NCBI GenBank assembly: GCA_947465215.1
Contig: CANHZX010000010.1
Span: forward strand, 1 to 32,268
Source of the DNA: Betaproteobacteria bacterium
Lineage (GTDB): Bacteria; Pseudomonadota; Gammaproteobacteria; Burkholderiales; SG8-41
Reading direction: 5' to 3'
DNA: 32,268 nucleotides
The notes under the pieces were generated by a model, which was not told the origin of the DNA, ran no database searches, and saw only the letters and a list, made by a program, of their open reading frames with translations. A program made the translations under genes and the position numbers. This document shows, in pieces, positions 1 through 8,285 of this stretch (its first letter is position 1; every line of letters begins with the position of its first letter).

Positions 1-579
1 AGTATCGGCGCCGGCTTTGGCAATCTCGGCAATGTTGTCGGTTTTGACGCCGCCATCCACCTCAAGCCAGATGTCGCGGCCGCTGCGCGCAATGCGCTCA
101 CGCACGGCCTTGATCTTGGCCAGCGCGCCGGGAATGAATGATTGACCGCCGAAACCCGGGTTGACCGACATGATCAGCACCAGGTCCAGTTTGTCGAGCA
201 CATGGTCGAGGTAATGCAGCGGTGTCGCGGGATTGAACACCAGACCGGCCTTGCAGCCCTGCTCCTTGATCAAGCCGATGGTGCGGTCAATATGTTCAGA
301 GGCCTCGGGGTGAAAGGAGATGATGTTGGCGCCGGCCTTGGCGAAATCGGGAATGATGCGGTCAACCGGCTTCACCATCAGATGCACATCGATCGGCACC
401 TGCACCAGCGGCCGGATCGCCTGACAGACCATCGGCCCGATGGTCAGATTGGGCACGTAATGGTTGTCCATGACGTCGAAATGGATGATGTCTGCGCCGG
501 CAGCAACAACGGCCTTCACTTCTTCGCCAAGACGGGCGAAGTCGGCAGACAGTATGCTGGGCGCGATGCGATGGGTCAT
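1..579 (-). CDS. rpe: Ribulose-phosphate 3-epimerase, C-terminus cut by window edge
   Basis: Interconverts D-ribulose 5-phosphate and D-xylulose 5-phosphate in the pentose phosphate and Calvin pathways (cytosolic TIM barrel, divalent-metal dependent). The reverse-strand translation begins [18 protein letters not shown], the classic Rpe N-terminus, followed by the metal-site segments [12 protein letters not shown] and DVHLMV and then [14 protein letters not shown], the phosphate-loop region. The last residues seen are around EVDGGV, which normally carries a catalytic Asp. About 193 codons are present, so only roughly the last 30 residues lie outside the window. The ATG at 579 gives the canonical N-terminus, although no strong ribosome binding site precedes it. 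The gene diverges from apaG. Identity is very secure; the 3' end cannot be judged. Confidence 0.97.
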   Translation of the reverse strand, partial: MTHRIAPSILSADFARLGEEVKAVVAAGADIIHFDVMDNHYVPNLTIGPMVCQAIRPLVQVPIDVHLMVKPVDRIIPDFAKAGANIISFHPEASEHIDRTIGLIKEQGCKAGLVFNPATPLHYLDHVLDKLDLVLIMSVNPGFGGQSFIPGALAKIKAVRERIARSGRDIWLEVDGGVKTDNIAEIAKAGADT

Positions 580-606
580 GGCGATATCCGGATTCAGTTC
601 AGGGGA

Positions 607-634
607 ATTTTACCTGTTCTTGCGGTCCAATGAA
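607..634 (-). promoter_or_regulatory. Possible rpe promoter
   Basis: Read on the reverse strand, TAAAAT (607-612) is a good -10 box. TTCATT (629-634), 16 nt upstream, is a weak -35. Transcription would start about 20 nt before the rpe ATG. This is based only on consensus match and position in the 102-bp divergent rpe-apaG gap. No comparable signal was seen toward apaG. Confidence 0.3.
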
Positions 635-681
635 GGCAATGCCAACTTCCGCCACCGAGCGGCGAATGCGAGAATAGGGCC

Positions 682-1062
682 ATGACCGAATCCAAATACC
701 AGATCAGCGTCTCGCCCCGCGCTTTTTACATCGCGGAGCAGTCCGATGCCGACGCCGGGCGATATGCCTTCGCCTATACCATCACCATCACCAACAACGG
801 CGCCGTGCCGGCGCAACTGATCAGCCGGCACTGGATCATTACCGATGCCAATAACCTGGTGCAGGAAGTCAAAGGCCAGGGCGTGGTCGGCGCCCAGCCC
901 AAGCTGAAACCCGGCGAAAGTTTCGAATACACCAGCGGCTCGATGCTGGCGACACCGGTGGGCACGATGCGCGGCAGCTATCAGATGATCGCCGACGACG
1001 GCACCCGTTTCGACGCGCCCATCCCCGAGTTCACGCTGTCGGCGCCGCGCGTGCTGCACTAG
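682..1062 (+). CDS. apaG: ApaG protein (DUF525 fold)
   Basis: Small beta-sandwich protein of the ApaG family. It was first linked to cobalt/magnesium resistance in enterobacteria, and its biochemical role is still unclear. The 126 residues match family length and pattern: YQISVSPRAFYIAEQSD near the N-terminus, then FAYTITITNNG and QLISRHWIITDAN. A glycine-rich stretch, VKGQGVVGAQPKLKPGESFEYTSG, follows, and the family ending MRGSYQMIADDGTRFDAPIPEF closes it. The whole chain is one fibronectin-III-like domain with no signal peptide. It diverges from rpe and is followed after 25 bp by a methyltransferase. The ApaG assignment is secure; the function is not. Confidence 0.96.
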   Translation: MTESKYQISVSPRAFYIAEQSDADAGRYAFAYTITITNNGAVPAQLISRHWIITDANNLVQEVKGQGVVGAQPKLKPGESFEYTSGSMLATPVGTMRGSYQMIADDGTRFDAPIPEFTLSAPRVLH

Positions 1063-1087
1063 GCGGCTGCGCCAGGGTTACGCGCGT

Positions 1088-1849
1088 ATGTCGCTTCGCA
1101 GCAGTTACACGCTTCTTGCGCCGGTCTATGACTGGCTGATCGGTCCTGCGCTGGCCCGCGTACGGGCGCAAAGCCTGGCCCGCCTGCCATCGGCCGGTGC
1201 GCACATCCTGATCAACGGCGCCGGCACCGGACTTGATCTGCCACTGCTGCCGGCGACACACCGTTACACCGCCCTCGACCTCACCCGCGCCATGATCAAC
1301 AAGGCGCAGCCTCGCCGCGGGCGGCTGGATCTGCAATGGGTGCAGGGCGACAGCCAGCGGCTGCCGTTCCGCAATGACAGTTTTGATCATGTGCTGCTGC
1401 ATCTGATTCTGGCCATCGTTCCCGACAGCCGCGCTGCGCTGCGCGAGACTGCGCGGGTGTTACGTATTGGCGGCAGGGTGTTTGTGCTGGATAAATTTCT
1501 GCGGCCCGGCGAAATGGCGCCGCTGCGGCGGCTGTTCAATCCGCTGATGCGACGGATTGTCACGCGCACCGATGTCGTTTTCGAAGACGTTCTTGCCGGA
1601 TCACCCGGTCTGCGCGTCATTGACGATCAGCCGGTGATGGCCGGCGGCTGGATCCGCATGGTCACGCTGGAAAAAATCACGGCTCAGGATTTGCCTGGCG
1701 GATCCTCATCGGCATCCTCTTTTTCGGGACGGGGCCAGGTCAGCCAGACAACGCCGACCAGCAGCGCCACCGCCACCGCCACTTCCAACAAAAACCAAAT
1801 CAATCCGTTCATTGCGCCCCGTCTTTTGCCTGGATTTGCCGATGCATAA
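1088..1849 (+). CDS. Class I SAM-dependent methyltransferase
   Basis: Predicted soluble SAM-dependent methyltransferase of the UbiE/phosphatidylethanolamine N-methyltransferase-like type; the substrate cannot be told from sequence. The N-terminus has the typical YTLLAPVYDWLIGPAL lead-in. Motif I is INGAGTGLDLPLLP (about residues 42-55). Motif II contains YTALDLTRAMI, and the post-II acidic segment is QGDSQRLPFRNDSFDHVLLHL, followed by ARVLRIGGRVFVLDKF. The recognisable domain ends near VTLEKI (residue 197). The remaining 56 residues are a Ser/Thr/Ala-rich tail without family character. They lie opposite a small reverse-strand membrane ORF, and the frame runs past the mltA start. The tail may be read-through beyond a lost ancestral stop. 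The core call is good; the true C-terminus is uncertain. Confidence 0.85.
   Translation: MSLRSSYTLLAPVYDWLIGPALARVRAQSLARLPSAGAHILINGAGTGLDLPLLPATHRYTALDLTRAMINKAQPRRGRLDLQWVQGDSQRLPFRNDSFDHVLLHLILAIVPDSRAALRETARVLRIGGRVFVLDKFLRPGEMAPLRRLFNPLMRRIVTRTDVVFEDVLAGSPGLRVIDDQPVMAGGWIRMVTLEKITAQDLPGGSSSASSFSGRGQVSQTTPTSSATATATSNKNQINPFIAPRLLPGFADA
1684..1812 (-). CDS. Possible 42-aa single-span membrane microprotein
   Basis: I do not recognise this as a named family. The reverse-strand frame from ATG 1812 encodes 42 residues. A short MNG start is followed by one hydrophobic helix, about residues 4-26 (IWFLLEVAVAVALLVGVVWL), and then an acidic, charged tail with PEKEDADEDPPGKS. This is the layout of a genuine bitopic inner-membrane microprotein. 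Its third codon positions look GC-rich, more so than those of the methyltransferase tail on the other strand. A GGGG run sits about 5 nt before the ATG as a possible Shine-Dalgarno. It overlaps the methyltransferase tail in antisense and starts back to back with mltA. It could instead be a chance frame, so confidence is moderate. Confidence 0.5.
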   Translation of the reverse strand: MNGLIWFLLEVAVAVALLVGVVWLTWPRPEKEDADEDPPGKS

Positions 1850-3101
1850 GCCCCACTGTAACAAACTGCCTCTGCGCACGCTGCTCGCCGCCCTTGCCGG
1901 GGCATCAGTGCTGGTGGCCTGCCGCGCCACACCGGAAAAACCCGCCGAGCCCCCGACACCGCCCGCGGCCGTTGCACCAGCGCCGGCCACTCCTGCACAA
2001 CCCGAAGCACCGGTCATCGTACAACAGACACCGCCGCTGCCCGCCAATCACCTGCGCCGCGGCGCGTGGAACGATCTGCCGGGCTGGCGCGACGACGATC
2101 CGGCAGCGGCATGGAATGCCCTGTTGACCAGTTGCAGCACCTTGAAAACACAGGAGCCCTGGCGAGCGGTCTGCGCGGCAGCGACGGCGCTGCAACGCCC
2201 CAACCGCGAACAGGCTCGACGTTTTTTTGAAACCCAGTTCAACCCCTACCAGCTGCTGCAGCCGGATGGCGGTGTCGAAGGACTCGCCACCGGTTATTAC
2301 GAACCTCTGCTGCGCGGCAGCCGCACGCCGACAACGCGCTACCGTTATCCGGTTTACGGCGTGCCCGATGACCTGCTGGCACTCGACCTGCCGGCCTTCA
2401 GCGCCGAGCCGCGGGATTCGCGGGCCCGGGCGCGTATCGACGGCAAACGCGTCGTGCCTTATTTTGACCGCGCACAGATCGAAGCCGGCACTGCACCAGT
2501 ACGCGGCAAGGAAATCGCCTGGGTCGACGATCCGGTGGAACTGTTCTTTTTGCAGATCCAGGGCTCGGGCCGCCTCGATCTCGAAGACGGCGGCGTGCTG
2601 CGCCTCGGTTATGCCGATCACAACGGCCATCCCTACCGCTCCATCGGCCGCCTGCTGATTGACCGTGGCGAACTGACAGCGGATCGCGCATCAATGCAGG
2701 GCATCAAGGCCTGGGCCCAGCAGAATCCGGCCAAGCTGCGCGCAGTGCTCGATTTCAACCCGCGTTATGTGTTTTTCCGCGAACTGCCGCAGGGACTGGG
2801 TGGTCCGCTGGGCGCGCAAGGTGTACCGCTGACCGCGCGCCGCTCGATCGCCGTTGATCCGCGCTTCGTGCCGCTGGGCTCGCCGGTATTCCTCGCCACG
2901 ACCTGGCCGCTGAGTGCAAAACCCCTGAACCAGCTGATGCTGGCACAGGACACCGGTTCGGCGATCCGCGGCGCGGTGCGCGCGGATTTCTTCTGGGGCT
3001 ATGGCGACGATGCCGGACGCGAAGCGGGACGCATGAAACAGCCCCTGCGCATGTGGGTGTTGCTGCCGCGCGGCTATCCGCTCAACGGTGCTGCGGACTG
3101 A
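1842..3101 (+). CDS. mltA: Membrane-bound lytic murein transglycosylase A (lipoprotein)
   Basis: Cleaves the MurNAc-GlcNAc bond of peptidoglycan with formation of 1,6-anhydro-MurNAc, at the inner face of the outer membrane. The ATG at 1842 yields a lipoprotein signal peptide with the lipobox LVAC. An earlier TTG at 1812 only adds ten residues before the basic n-region, so it is not preferred. After a Pro/Ala-rich linker come MltA landmarks: GLATGYYEPLLRGS, AWVDDPVELFFLQIQGSG, SIAVDPRFVPLGSPVFL and the C-terminal 3D domain with LAQDTGSAIRGAVRADFFWG, which holds the conserved Asp residues of the active site. Length (419 aa) fits the family. It is followed 12 bp later by the CoA-transferase gene. 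Confidence 0.95.
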   Translation: MHKPHCNKLPLRTLLAALAGASVLVACRATPEKPAEPPTPPAAVAPAPATPAQPEAPVIVQQTPPLPANHLRRGAWNDLPGWRDDDPAAAWNALLTSCSTLKTQEPWRAVCAAATALQRPNREQARRFFETQFNPYQLLQPDGGVEGLATGYYEPLLRGSRTPTTRYRYPVYGVPDDLLALDLPAFSAEPRDSRARARIDGKRVVPYFDRAQIEAGTAPVRGKEIAWVDDPVELFFLQIQGSGRLDLEDGGVLRLGYADHNGHPYRSIGRLLIDRGELTADRASMQGIKAWAQQNPAKLRAVLDFNPRYVFFRELPQGLGGPLGAQGVPLTARRSIAVDPRFVPLGSPVFLATTWPLSAKPLNQLMLAQDTGSAIRGAVRADFFWGYGDDAGREAGRMKQPLRMWVLLPRGYPLNGAAD

Positions 3102-3113
3102 CTTGAAGCGAAG

Positions 3114-4499
3114 ATGATCGACCGCACACAACGCGTCCTGCAATCGATTCTCGACAACGCCGGCTGGCGTAACGCCCCGTTGCCGGTGCTGCGCATCGCA
3201 CCTTCGCCGAATGTGTTGCCGACTACGCTGCCCATCGGTCCGCTCGCCGGCGCGACACTGGGCGCCACCGGCCTCGCCGCTGCTGCACTGTGGCAATTGC
3301 GCTGCGGCCGGCTGCAGCAAATCACCGTCGATACCCGTGCTGCCGCGCTGGCGATGACCTCGGCCACCTATCTGCGGGTCAACGGGCAGCCGGTGAAATC
3401 CTGGGATCCGATCACCGGCTATTACCGGGTACGTGACGGCGAATGGGTCTATTTGCATGGCAATTTCCCGCACCTGCGCGACGGACTGCTGAAACTGTTT
3501 AACGTACCGAACGATCCGGCGACCTTGCGCGCCGCACTGGTCAACTGGTCTGCGGCCGATATCGAAGATGCGGCAGGACGACTGGGGCTGTGCGGCGTCA
3601 TCGTGCGACTGCGCAGGGAATGGGAAGCACATGCGCAAGCACTCGCCACGGCGGCATTGCCGCTGATTGAAATCACCCGCATTGGTGATGCGCCACCCCG
3701 CCCGCTGCCGGATGCCGCGCGCCCGCTGTCGGGAATACGCGTGCTGGATCTGTCGCGCGTGATCGCCGGTCCGATGGCCGCACGCACGCTGGCTGAACAC
3801 GGCGCCAGCGTATTGCAGGTCGGTGCGGCACATCTGCCGTCCATTGAATCACTGGTCATCGACACCGGCTTCGGCAAGCAGTCCTGTGCGATCAATCTCG
3901 ACACGACGAACGGCAGCGAAACACTACACAAACTGATCGACGACGCCGACGTGTTTCTCAACGCCTATCGCCCGGGTGCTCTGGAGCAGCGCGGCTTTTC
4001 GCACGCAGCGCTGGCAGAACAACGCCCCGGCATTGTTTATCTGACCATCAGTGCATTTTCACGCGCCGGCCCTTGGGCGCAGCGCCGCGGATACGACACG
4101 CTGGTCGCCGCCGCCAGCGGCCTGACCCGGTCGGGCAATGAAGATCCGGCGCGCCTGCCCTGCCAGCCGCTGGATTACCTGACAGGCTATCTCGGCGCTT
4201 TCGGCACGATGCTCGCCTTGCAGCGCCGCGCGCTGGAGGGCGGCTCCTGGCATGTGCAACTGTCGCTGGAACGCACCTCCGCGTGGATCCATGAAATGAC
4301 TGAGTCAGTGGGACGCGAAACCGACGTTGCGACTGAGGTGCCGCCCGCCGCGACAATCAGCGATCTTTATACCGAGTCTCCCTCACGCTTCGGCCTGCTG
4401 CGCCACCTCAAACCGGTCGTACAGCTGGCGGAAACGCCGGCGCGCTGGGAATGTCCGCCGGTGCCATTAGCCAGCGATCCGGCGTGCTGGGCGGGCTGA
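3114..4499 (+). CDS. Family III (CaiB/BaiF) CoA-transferase, two-part
   Basis: Probable acyl-CoA:carboxylate CoA-transferase of the CaiB/BaiF/Frc family; substrates are unknown. Of 461 residues, the first about 200 form a CaiB-like half without obvious catalytic residues (ATYLRVNGQPVKSWDPITGYY resembles the family's substrate-loop region). The second half starts with the diagnostic LSGIRVLDLSRVIAGPMAARTLAEHGA. It continues through FLNAYRPGALEQRGF and IVYLTISAFSRAGPWAQRRGYDTLVAAASGL. PLDYLTGYLGAFG (Asp354) aligns with the position of the catalytic aspartate in formyl-CoA transferase-like enzymes. Such tandem, diverged forms occur as a known subgroup. Nothing nearby (mltA upstream, dadA downstream) identifies the pathway. 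Confidence 0.85.
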   Translation: MIDRTQRVLQSILDNAGWRNAPLPVLRIAPSPNVLPTTLPIGPLAGATLGATGLAAAALWQLRCGRLQQITVDTRAAALAMTSATYLRVNGQPVKSWDPITGYYRVRDGEWVYLHGNFPHLRDGLLKLFNVPNDPATLRAALVNWSAADIEDAAGRLGLCGVIVRLRREWEAHAQALATAALPLIEITRIGDAPPRPLPDAARPLSGIRVLDLSRVIAGPMAARTLAEHGASVLQVGAAHLPSIESLVIDTGFGKQSCAINLDTTNGSETLHKLIDDADVFLNAYRPGALEQRGFSHAALAEQRPGIVYLTISAFSRAGPWAQRRGYDTLVAAASGLTRSGNEDPARLPCQPLDYLTGYLGAFGTMLALQRRALEGGSWHVQLSLERTSAWIHEMTESVGRETDVATEVPPAATISDLYTESPSRFGLLRHLKPVVQLAETPARWECPPVPLASDPACWAG

Positions 4500-4616
4500 T
4501 CCGGTGTCGCGGATACGTCTCGAATGCAACTGATGTGAGCGCCCGCTAATTCATAAATATTTGTTTTAAATGACTATTTTTTTACACCCCTCTGAAACCC
4601 GGGATTCTGCACCCCG

Positions 4617-5873
4617 ATGAACATCGTTGTGTTGGGTGCCGGGGTGACGGGTATTGCGACAGCCTGGTATCTGCGCAAAGCCGGCCATGAAGTGACCGTC
4701 ATCGACCGCCGTGAAGGCCCGGGGCTGGAAACCTCCTTCGCCAACGGTGGACAGATTTCGGTGTCGCATGCCGAGCCCTGGGCGAATCCGCGCGCGCCGC
4801 TGCAGATCCTGCGCTGGCTCGGCCGCGAAGATGCGCCGCTGCTGTTCCGTCTGCGCGCCGACTGGCAGCAGTTGCGCTGGGGTCTGGCCTTTCTGCGCCA
4901 GTGCACACCGGCGCGGCTGCGCCACAACATCCGCCAACTGGTGGCTTTGGGAAACTACAGCCGCAACGCGCTCAAAGCACTGCGCGCCGAGACAGGCATC
5001 CAGTACGACCAGCAGACCCGCGGCATCCTGCACTTCTACACCAACCCTGACTCCTGGCGCGGGGCGCAGCACGCGGCGCAGCTGATGCGCGACGCCGGCT
5101 GCACACTGGAATCGAAATCGGCTGACGAATGCATCGGTATTGAACCGGCGCTGGCGCCGCAGCGCGCACGCATCGCCGGCGGCACCTATTCACCGCACGA
5201 TGAATCCGGTGACGCGCACCGTTTCACTGCCGAACTGGCGGCGCGCTGCGCAGCGGCAGGCGTCCAATTCCGTTACGGCATCACGGTCGAGGCACTGCGA
5301 CCCGGTAGTAATGGATGTCTTGATAGCGCGCAATTGCGACTCGCCGACGGCAGTCCCGAAAATTTACGCATCGAAGGCTGCGTCATTTGTCTCGGCACGG
5401 GCAGCGCCGCACTGATGCGTCCGCTGGGCATTGACCTGCGCATTTATCCGGTGAAAGGATATTCGGTCACGCTGCCGATTGTGAATCCTGAACGAGCGTT
5501 TACGGTTTCACTGACGGATGACGAACACAAGCTGGTGTATTCGCGGCTGGGCGAACGGCTGCGCATTGCCGGTACGGCCGAATTCACCGGTTACGACACC
5601 ACACTGACTGCAACGCGTTGCGACGCCATTCTGCACCGCGTCGCCGATCTGTTTCCGGATGCCGCCGACCTCACCCGCCCGCTGCTGTGGGCAGGCCTGC
5701 GCCCGGCGACACCATCCAACGCGCCCTATATCGGCGGCACACGTTATGCCAATCTGTGGCTTAACACGGGACATGGCACGCTGGGCTGGACCCAGTCCTG
5801 CGGCGCAGGCGCAGCGCTGGCTGAGCGGATTTCCGGACGCACGCCGGACGTGAGCTTCAGTTTTTGTGAATAA
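4617..5873 (+). CDS. dadA: D-amino-acid dehydrogenase, FAD-dependent
   Basis: Oxidises D-amino acids (typically D-alanine) to 2-oxo acids and ammonia, passing electrons to the respiratory chain; peripheral inner-membrane flavoprotein of the DAO family. The N-terminus carries the dinucleotide-binding fold VVLGAGVTGIATAWYLRKAGHEVTVIDR (residues 4-31). The DadA hallmark ETSFANGGQISVSHAEPWANP follows. The middle has HDESGDAHRFT and PVKGYSVTLP, and the C-terminus LLWAGLRPATPSNAPYIGGT and LNTGHGTLGWTQSCGAG, all typical. The 418-aa length is as expected. It is separated from the CoA-transferase gene by 117 bp of AT-rich sequence, so it probably has its own promoter, though I could not fix one. It converges on the cyclase gene with only 24 bp between stops and no visible terminator. 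Confidence 0.93.
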   Translation: MNIVVLGAGVTGIATAWYLRKAGHEVTVIDRREGPGLETSFANGGQISVSHAEPWANPRAPLQILRWLGREDAPLLFRLRADWQQLRWGLAFLRQCTPARLRHNIRQLVALGNYSRNALKALRAETGIQYDQQTRGILHFYTNPDSWRGAQHAAQLMRDAGCTLESKSADECIGIEPALAPQRARIAGGTYSPHDESGDAHRFTAELAARCAAAGVQFRYGITVEALRPGSNGCLDSAQLRLADGSPENLRIEGCVICLGTGSAALMRPLGIDLRIYPVKGYSVTLPIVNPERAFTVSLTDDEHKLVYSRLGERLRIAGTAEFTGYDTTLTATRCDAILHRVADLFPDAADLTRPLLWAGLRPATPSNAPYIGGTRYANLWLNTGHGTLGWTQSCGAGAALAERISGRTPDVSFSFCE

Positions 5874-5897
5874 CAGCAGAAGCGCGGAAACCGGGAC

Positions 5898-8285
5898 TCA
5901 ATCCGTTTTCAGCGACCACACACCGTCCCAGTTTGCAGGCGGCGGTGTCTTACGATAAATCTCGCAGCGCTCCAGATACAGGCTGGAAGGCCGGTCGGCG
6001 GGATTGGCGCGGAGGACTTCATTAAACAGGCGGATGGCCTGATCCCAGTTGCGATCGCGGTAGTGCGCGACGGCTTCGGCAAAGGCGAAAATCACCTCGT
6101 CCATATGCGGGAAGGTGTCGGTGGTATGGTGTTCCAGCACTTCGCTCAGGGAGACCGGCCGCTGCATCCCGCGCACCCGGATCAGGTCCAGTTCGCGCAT
6201 GCGCACCGGCACGCTCAGCCGCGCCGCAGTGGTCTCGCAGATCAGCACGCCGGTACCGTAGTACTTGTTGGCATTCTGCAGCCGCTCGGCGAGATTGACG
6301 CGGTCACCGATCACCGTGTACTCGAGCCGCTTCGGCGAGCCGATACTGCCTGCCACCACATCGCCGGTGCTGATGCCGATGCCGATGCGGATCGGTTCCT
6401 GACCCACAGCATTGCGTCGCAGGTTGAGTTCGCGCAGCGCCATCATCATGCGACTGCCGACCTTGACGGCATTCGCTGCATCATCCGTGGTCGAACGCAC
6501 CGAACCGAACACCGCCATGATCATGTCACCGATGTACTTGTCGAGAATGCCATTGTGGGCAAACACGACATCGACCATATCAGTGAAATAGTCGTTGAGC
6601 ATCGCCACCGTCTCGCGCGGACCCAGCCGCTCCGACATCGTGGTGAAACCGCGGATGTCGGAAAAAAGCACGCTCACTTCACGACTGGCGCCACCGAGCG
6701 CGGCATTACCGCCCTCCAGCAGCTCATCCATCACCGCCTTGCTCATGTAGCGCGACATCGTGTTGCGCAACCGCTTCTCGCGCGTGATGTCTTCCATGAT
6801 CAGCATCGAACCGATACGCTCATCGTGCATGTCCTGCAGCGGCACCGCGGTCATGTTGACCGATACCGCATTGCGCGCGCCCAGCACCAGGTCTGAATCC
6901 ACGGTGCTGTCGGTGCGCCCCGTGCGCAGCACCTTGTCGAGACTGTTGGTAACCCAGCTGTTGGGACCGCTGAAAATCTGCCCGATTTCACGGCCCAGAA
7001 TCTCGTTTTCACCGCGTTGCAGGATGCGCAACGCCGAATGATTGACCTTGCTGACGACGTTGCCGGCATTCAGCGTGACCACGCCGTTGCTCATGCTGCG
7101 CAGGATGCTTTCGTTGTAATTGCGTGAATCGCTGACATCCTCGAACAGCTGGGCGTTTTCGATGGACACCGCGGCCTGTGCGCACAGCGCCTCCAGGCGC
7201 CGCTGGTCGCCGGCCGTAAACGCGCCGTCCTTCTTGTTGAGGATTTCCATCACACCGACTTTGTTGCCGCCGCGCGTGGCGATCGGCATGCACAGAATGT
7301 TGCGTGTGCGGTAGCCGGTATCCTTGTCCACGGCCTGATTGAAGCGAGGATCGCGATAGGCATCGTCGATATTGATGCAGTTGCCGGTGGTAAAACACTC
7401 TCCGGCAATGCCCACGCCGGCGGGAAAACGGATGACTCCCGATCCCTCGCCGCCGGCAACCCGCGACCACAGTTCGTTGCTGGCAGCATCGTAGAGGAAC
7501 AGCGCCCCGCGATCTGCACCGAGCAACTGGGTTGCCGCAGCGAGAATTTTCTCCAGCAGCGGATCGAGCTTGATTTCGGAAGTGATCGAACTGACCACAT
7601 CCAGCAGCAGCGCCTCCTCGCGCTGGGAGCGTTCGACACGCTCGAACATGCGCGCGTTCTCCAGCGCGGCGGCGGCCTGCGAGGACAATGCCTCGAGCGC
7701 CTGCATGTCTTCGGTATCGAATTCGCCGGCGCGCTTGTTGAGGGCCTGTGTCACGCCGATGACTTCGCCGCGGTTGTTGCGGATCGGCACGCACAGCAGG
7801 TTGCGCGTACGGTAACCGGTTTCGGTATCCACCCAGCGGTTGAAGCGCGGATCGGCGTAGGCGTCGGGAATGATTTCGCCCGCACCGCTGGTAAACACGG
7901 AACCCGCAATGCCCTGACCGGCAGGAAAACGCACTTCGCCCACGGCATTACCCTGCATCACGCGGGAAAACAGTTCACCGGTTTCAGCGTCGTGCAAAAA
8001 CAGCGAGCTGCGCTCGGCATCGAGCGAGTCGGTCACGACCTCCAGTAACCGCACGAACAGCACATCGAGCGACAGCGTATCGGAAACGCGGTTGGCAACA
8101 TCGATCAATGCGGAGTTGCGCCGGGCAACCGCGGCAACGCGTAGCAGCAGCTGGGCCTTACCGGCATCCGGCAACTCGGCGAGCAACTGCTCCACCGCCG
8201 CCGTGGCCAGCCGGCGTTCAAGAATGCTGCGGACGATCTCGGTGCTGATCTCCGTTTCGGCACTCCCGGCAGCTGGCTTGCTCAT
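5898..8285 (-). CDS. Class III adenylate cyclase: GAF-GAF-PAS-cyclase with C-terminal helical repeat
   Basis: Predicted to make 3',5'-cAMP from ATP. Layout: N-terminal helices (1-55), GAF-A (about 60-215), GAF-B (about 230-380), PAS-like (about 385-505), cyclase homology domain (about 530-720) and a TPR-like tail (about 730-775). Catalytic residues appear intact. Metal-binding Asp543 lies in FSDIRGFT and Asp587 in IGDMIMAVFG. Adenine selectors are Lys583 and Thr657. Transition-state residues are Asn664 and Arg668 in VNLAERL. Lys plus Thr argues for ATP rather than GTP. Both GAFs keep most of the NKFDE cyclic-nucleotide-binding motif (N183,K184,F189,D193; N350,K351,F356,D360) but lack the final Glu. 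The architecture resembles Anabaena CyaB1/CyaB2, whose GAFs bind cAMP. No membrane helix is seen. Its ATG overlaps the upstream stop as ATGA. Confidence 0.93.
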   Translation of the reverse strand: MSKPAAGSAETEISTEIVRSILERRLATAAVEQLLAELPDAGKAQLLLRVAAVARRNSALIDVANRVSDTLSLDVLFVRLLEVVTDSLDAERSSLFLHDAETGELFSRVMQGNAVGEVRFPAGQGIAGSVFTSGAGEIIPDAYADPRFNRWVDTETGYRTRNLLCVPIRNNRGEVIGVTQALNKRAGEFDTEDMQALEALSSQAAAALENARMFERVERSQREEALLLDVVSSITSEIKLDPLLEKILAAATQLLGADRGALFLYDAASNELWSRVAGGEGSGVIRFPAGVGIAGECFTTGNCINIDDAYRDPRFNQAVDKDTGYRTRNILCMPIATRGGNKVGVMEILNKKDGAFTAGDQRRLEALCAQAAVSIENAQLFEDVSDSRNYNESILRSMSNGVVTLNAGNVVSKVNHSALRILQRGENEILGREIGQIFSGPNSWVTNSLDKVLRTGRTDSTVDSDLVLGARNAVSVNMTAVPLQDMHDERIGSMLIMEDITREKRLRNTMSRYMSKAVMDELLEGGNAALGGASREVSVLFSDIRGFTTMSERLGPRETVAMLNDYFTDMVDVVFAHNGILDKYIGDMIMAVFGSVRSTTDDAANAVKVGSRMMMALRELNLRRNAVGQEPIRIGIGISTGDVVAGSIGSPKRLEYTVIGDRVNLAERLQNANKYYGTGVLICETTAARLSVPVRMRELDLIRVRGMQRPVSLSEVLEHHTTDTFPHMDEVIFAFAEAVAHYRDRNWDQAIRLFNEVLRANPADRPSSLYLERCEIYRKTPPPANWDGVWSLKTD

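Noticed and set aside
2691-3833. A 380-codon open frame on the - strand
   Set aside because: It is antisense to mltA and the CoA-transferase; no recognisable domain and atypical Arg/Gln-rich composition.
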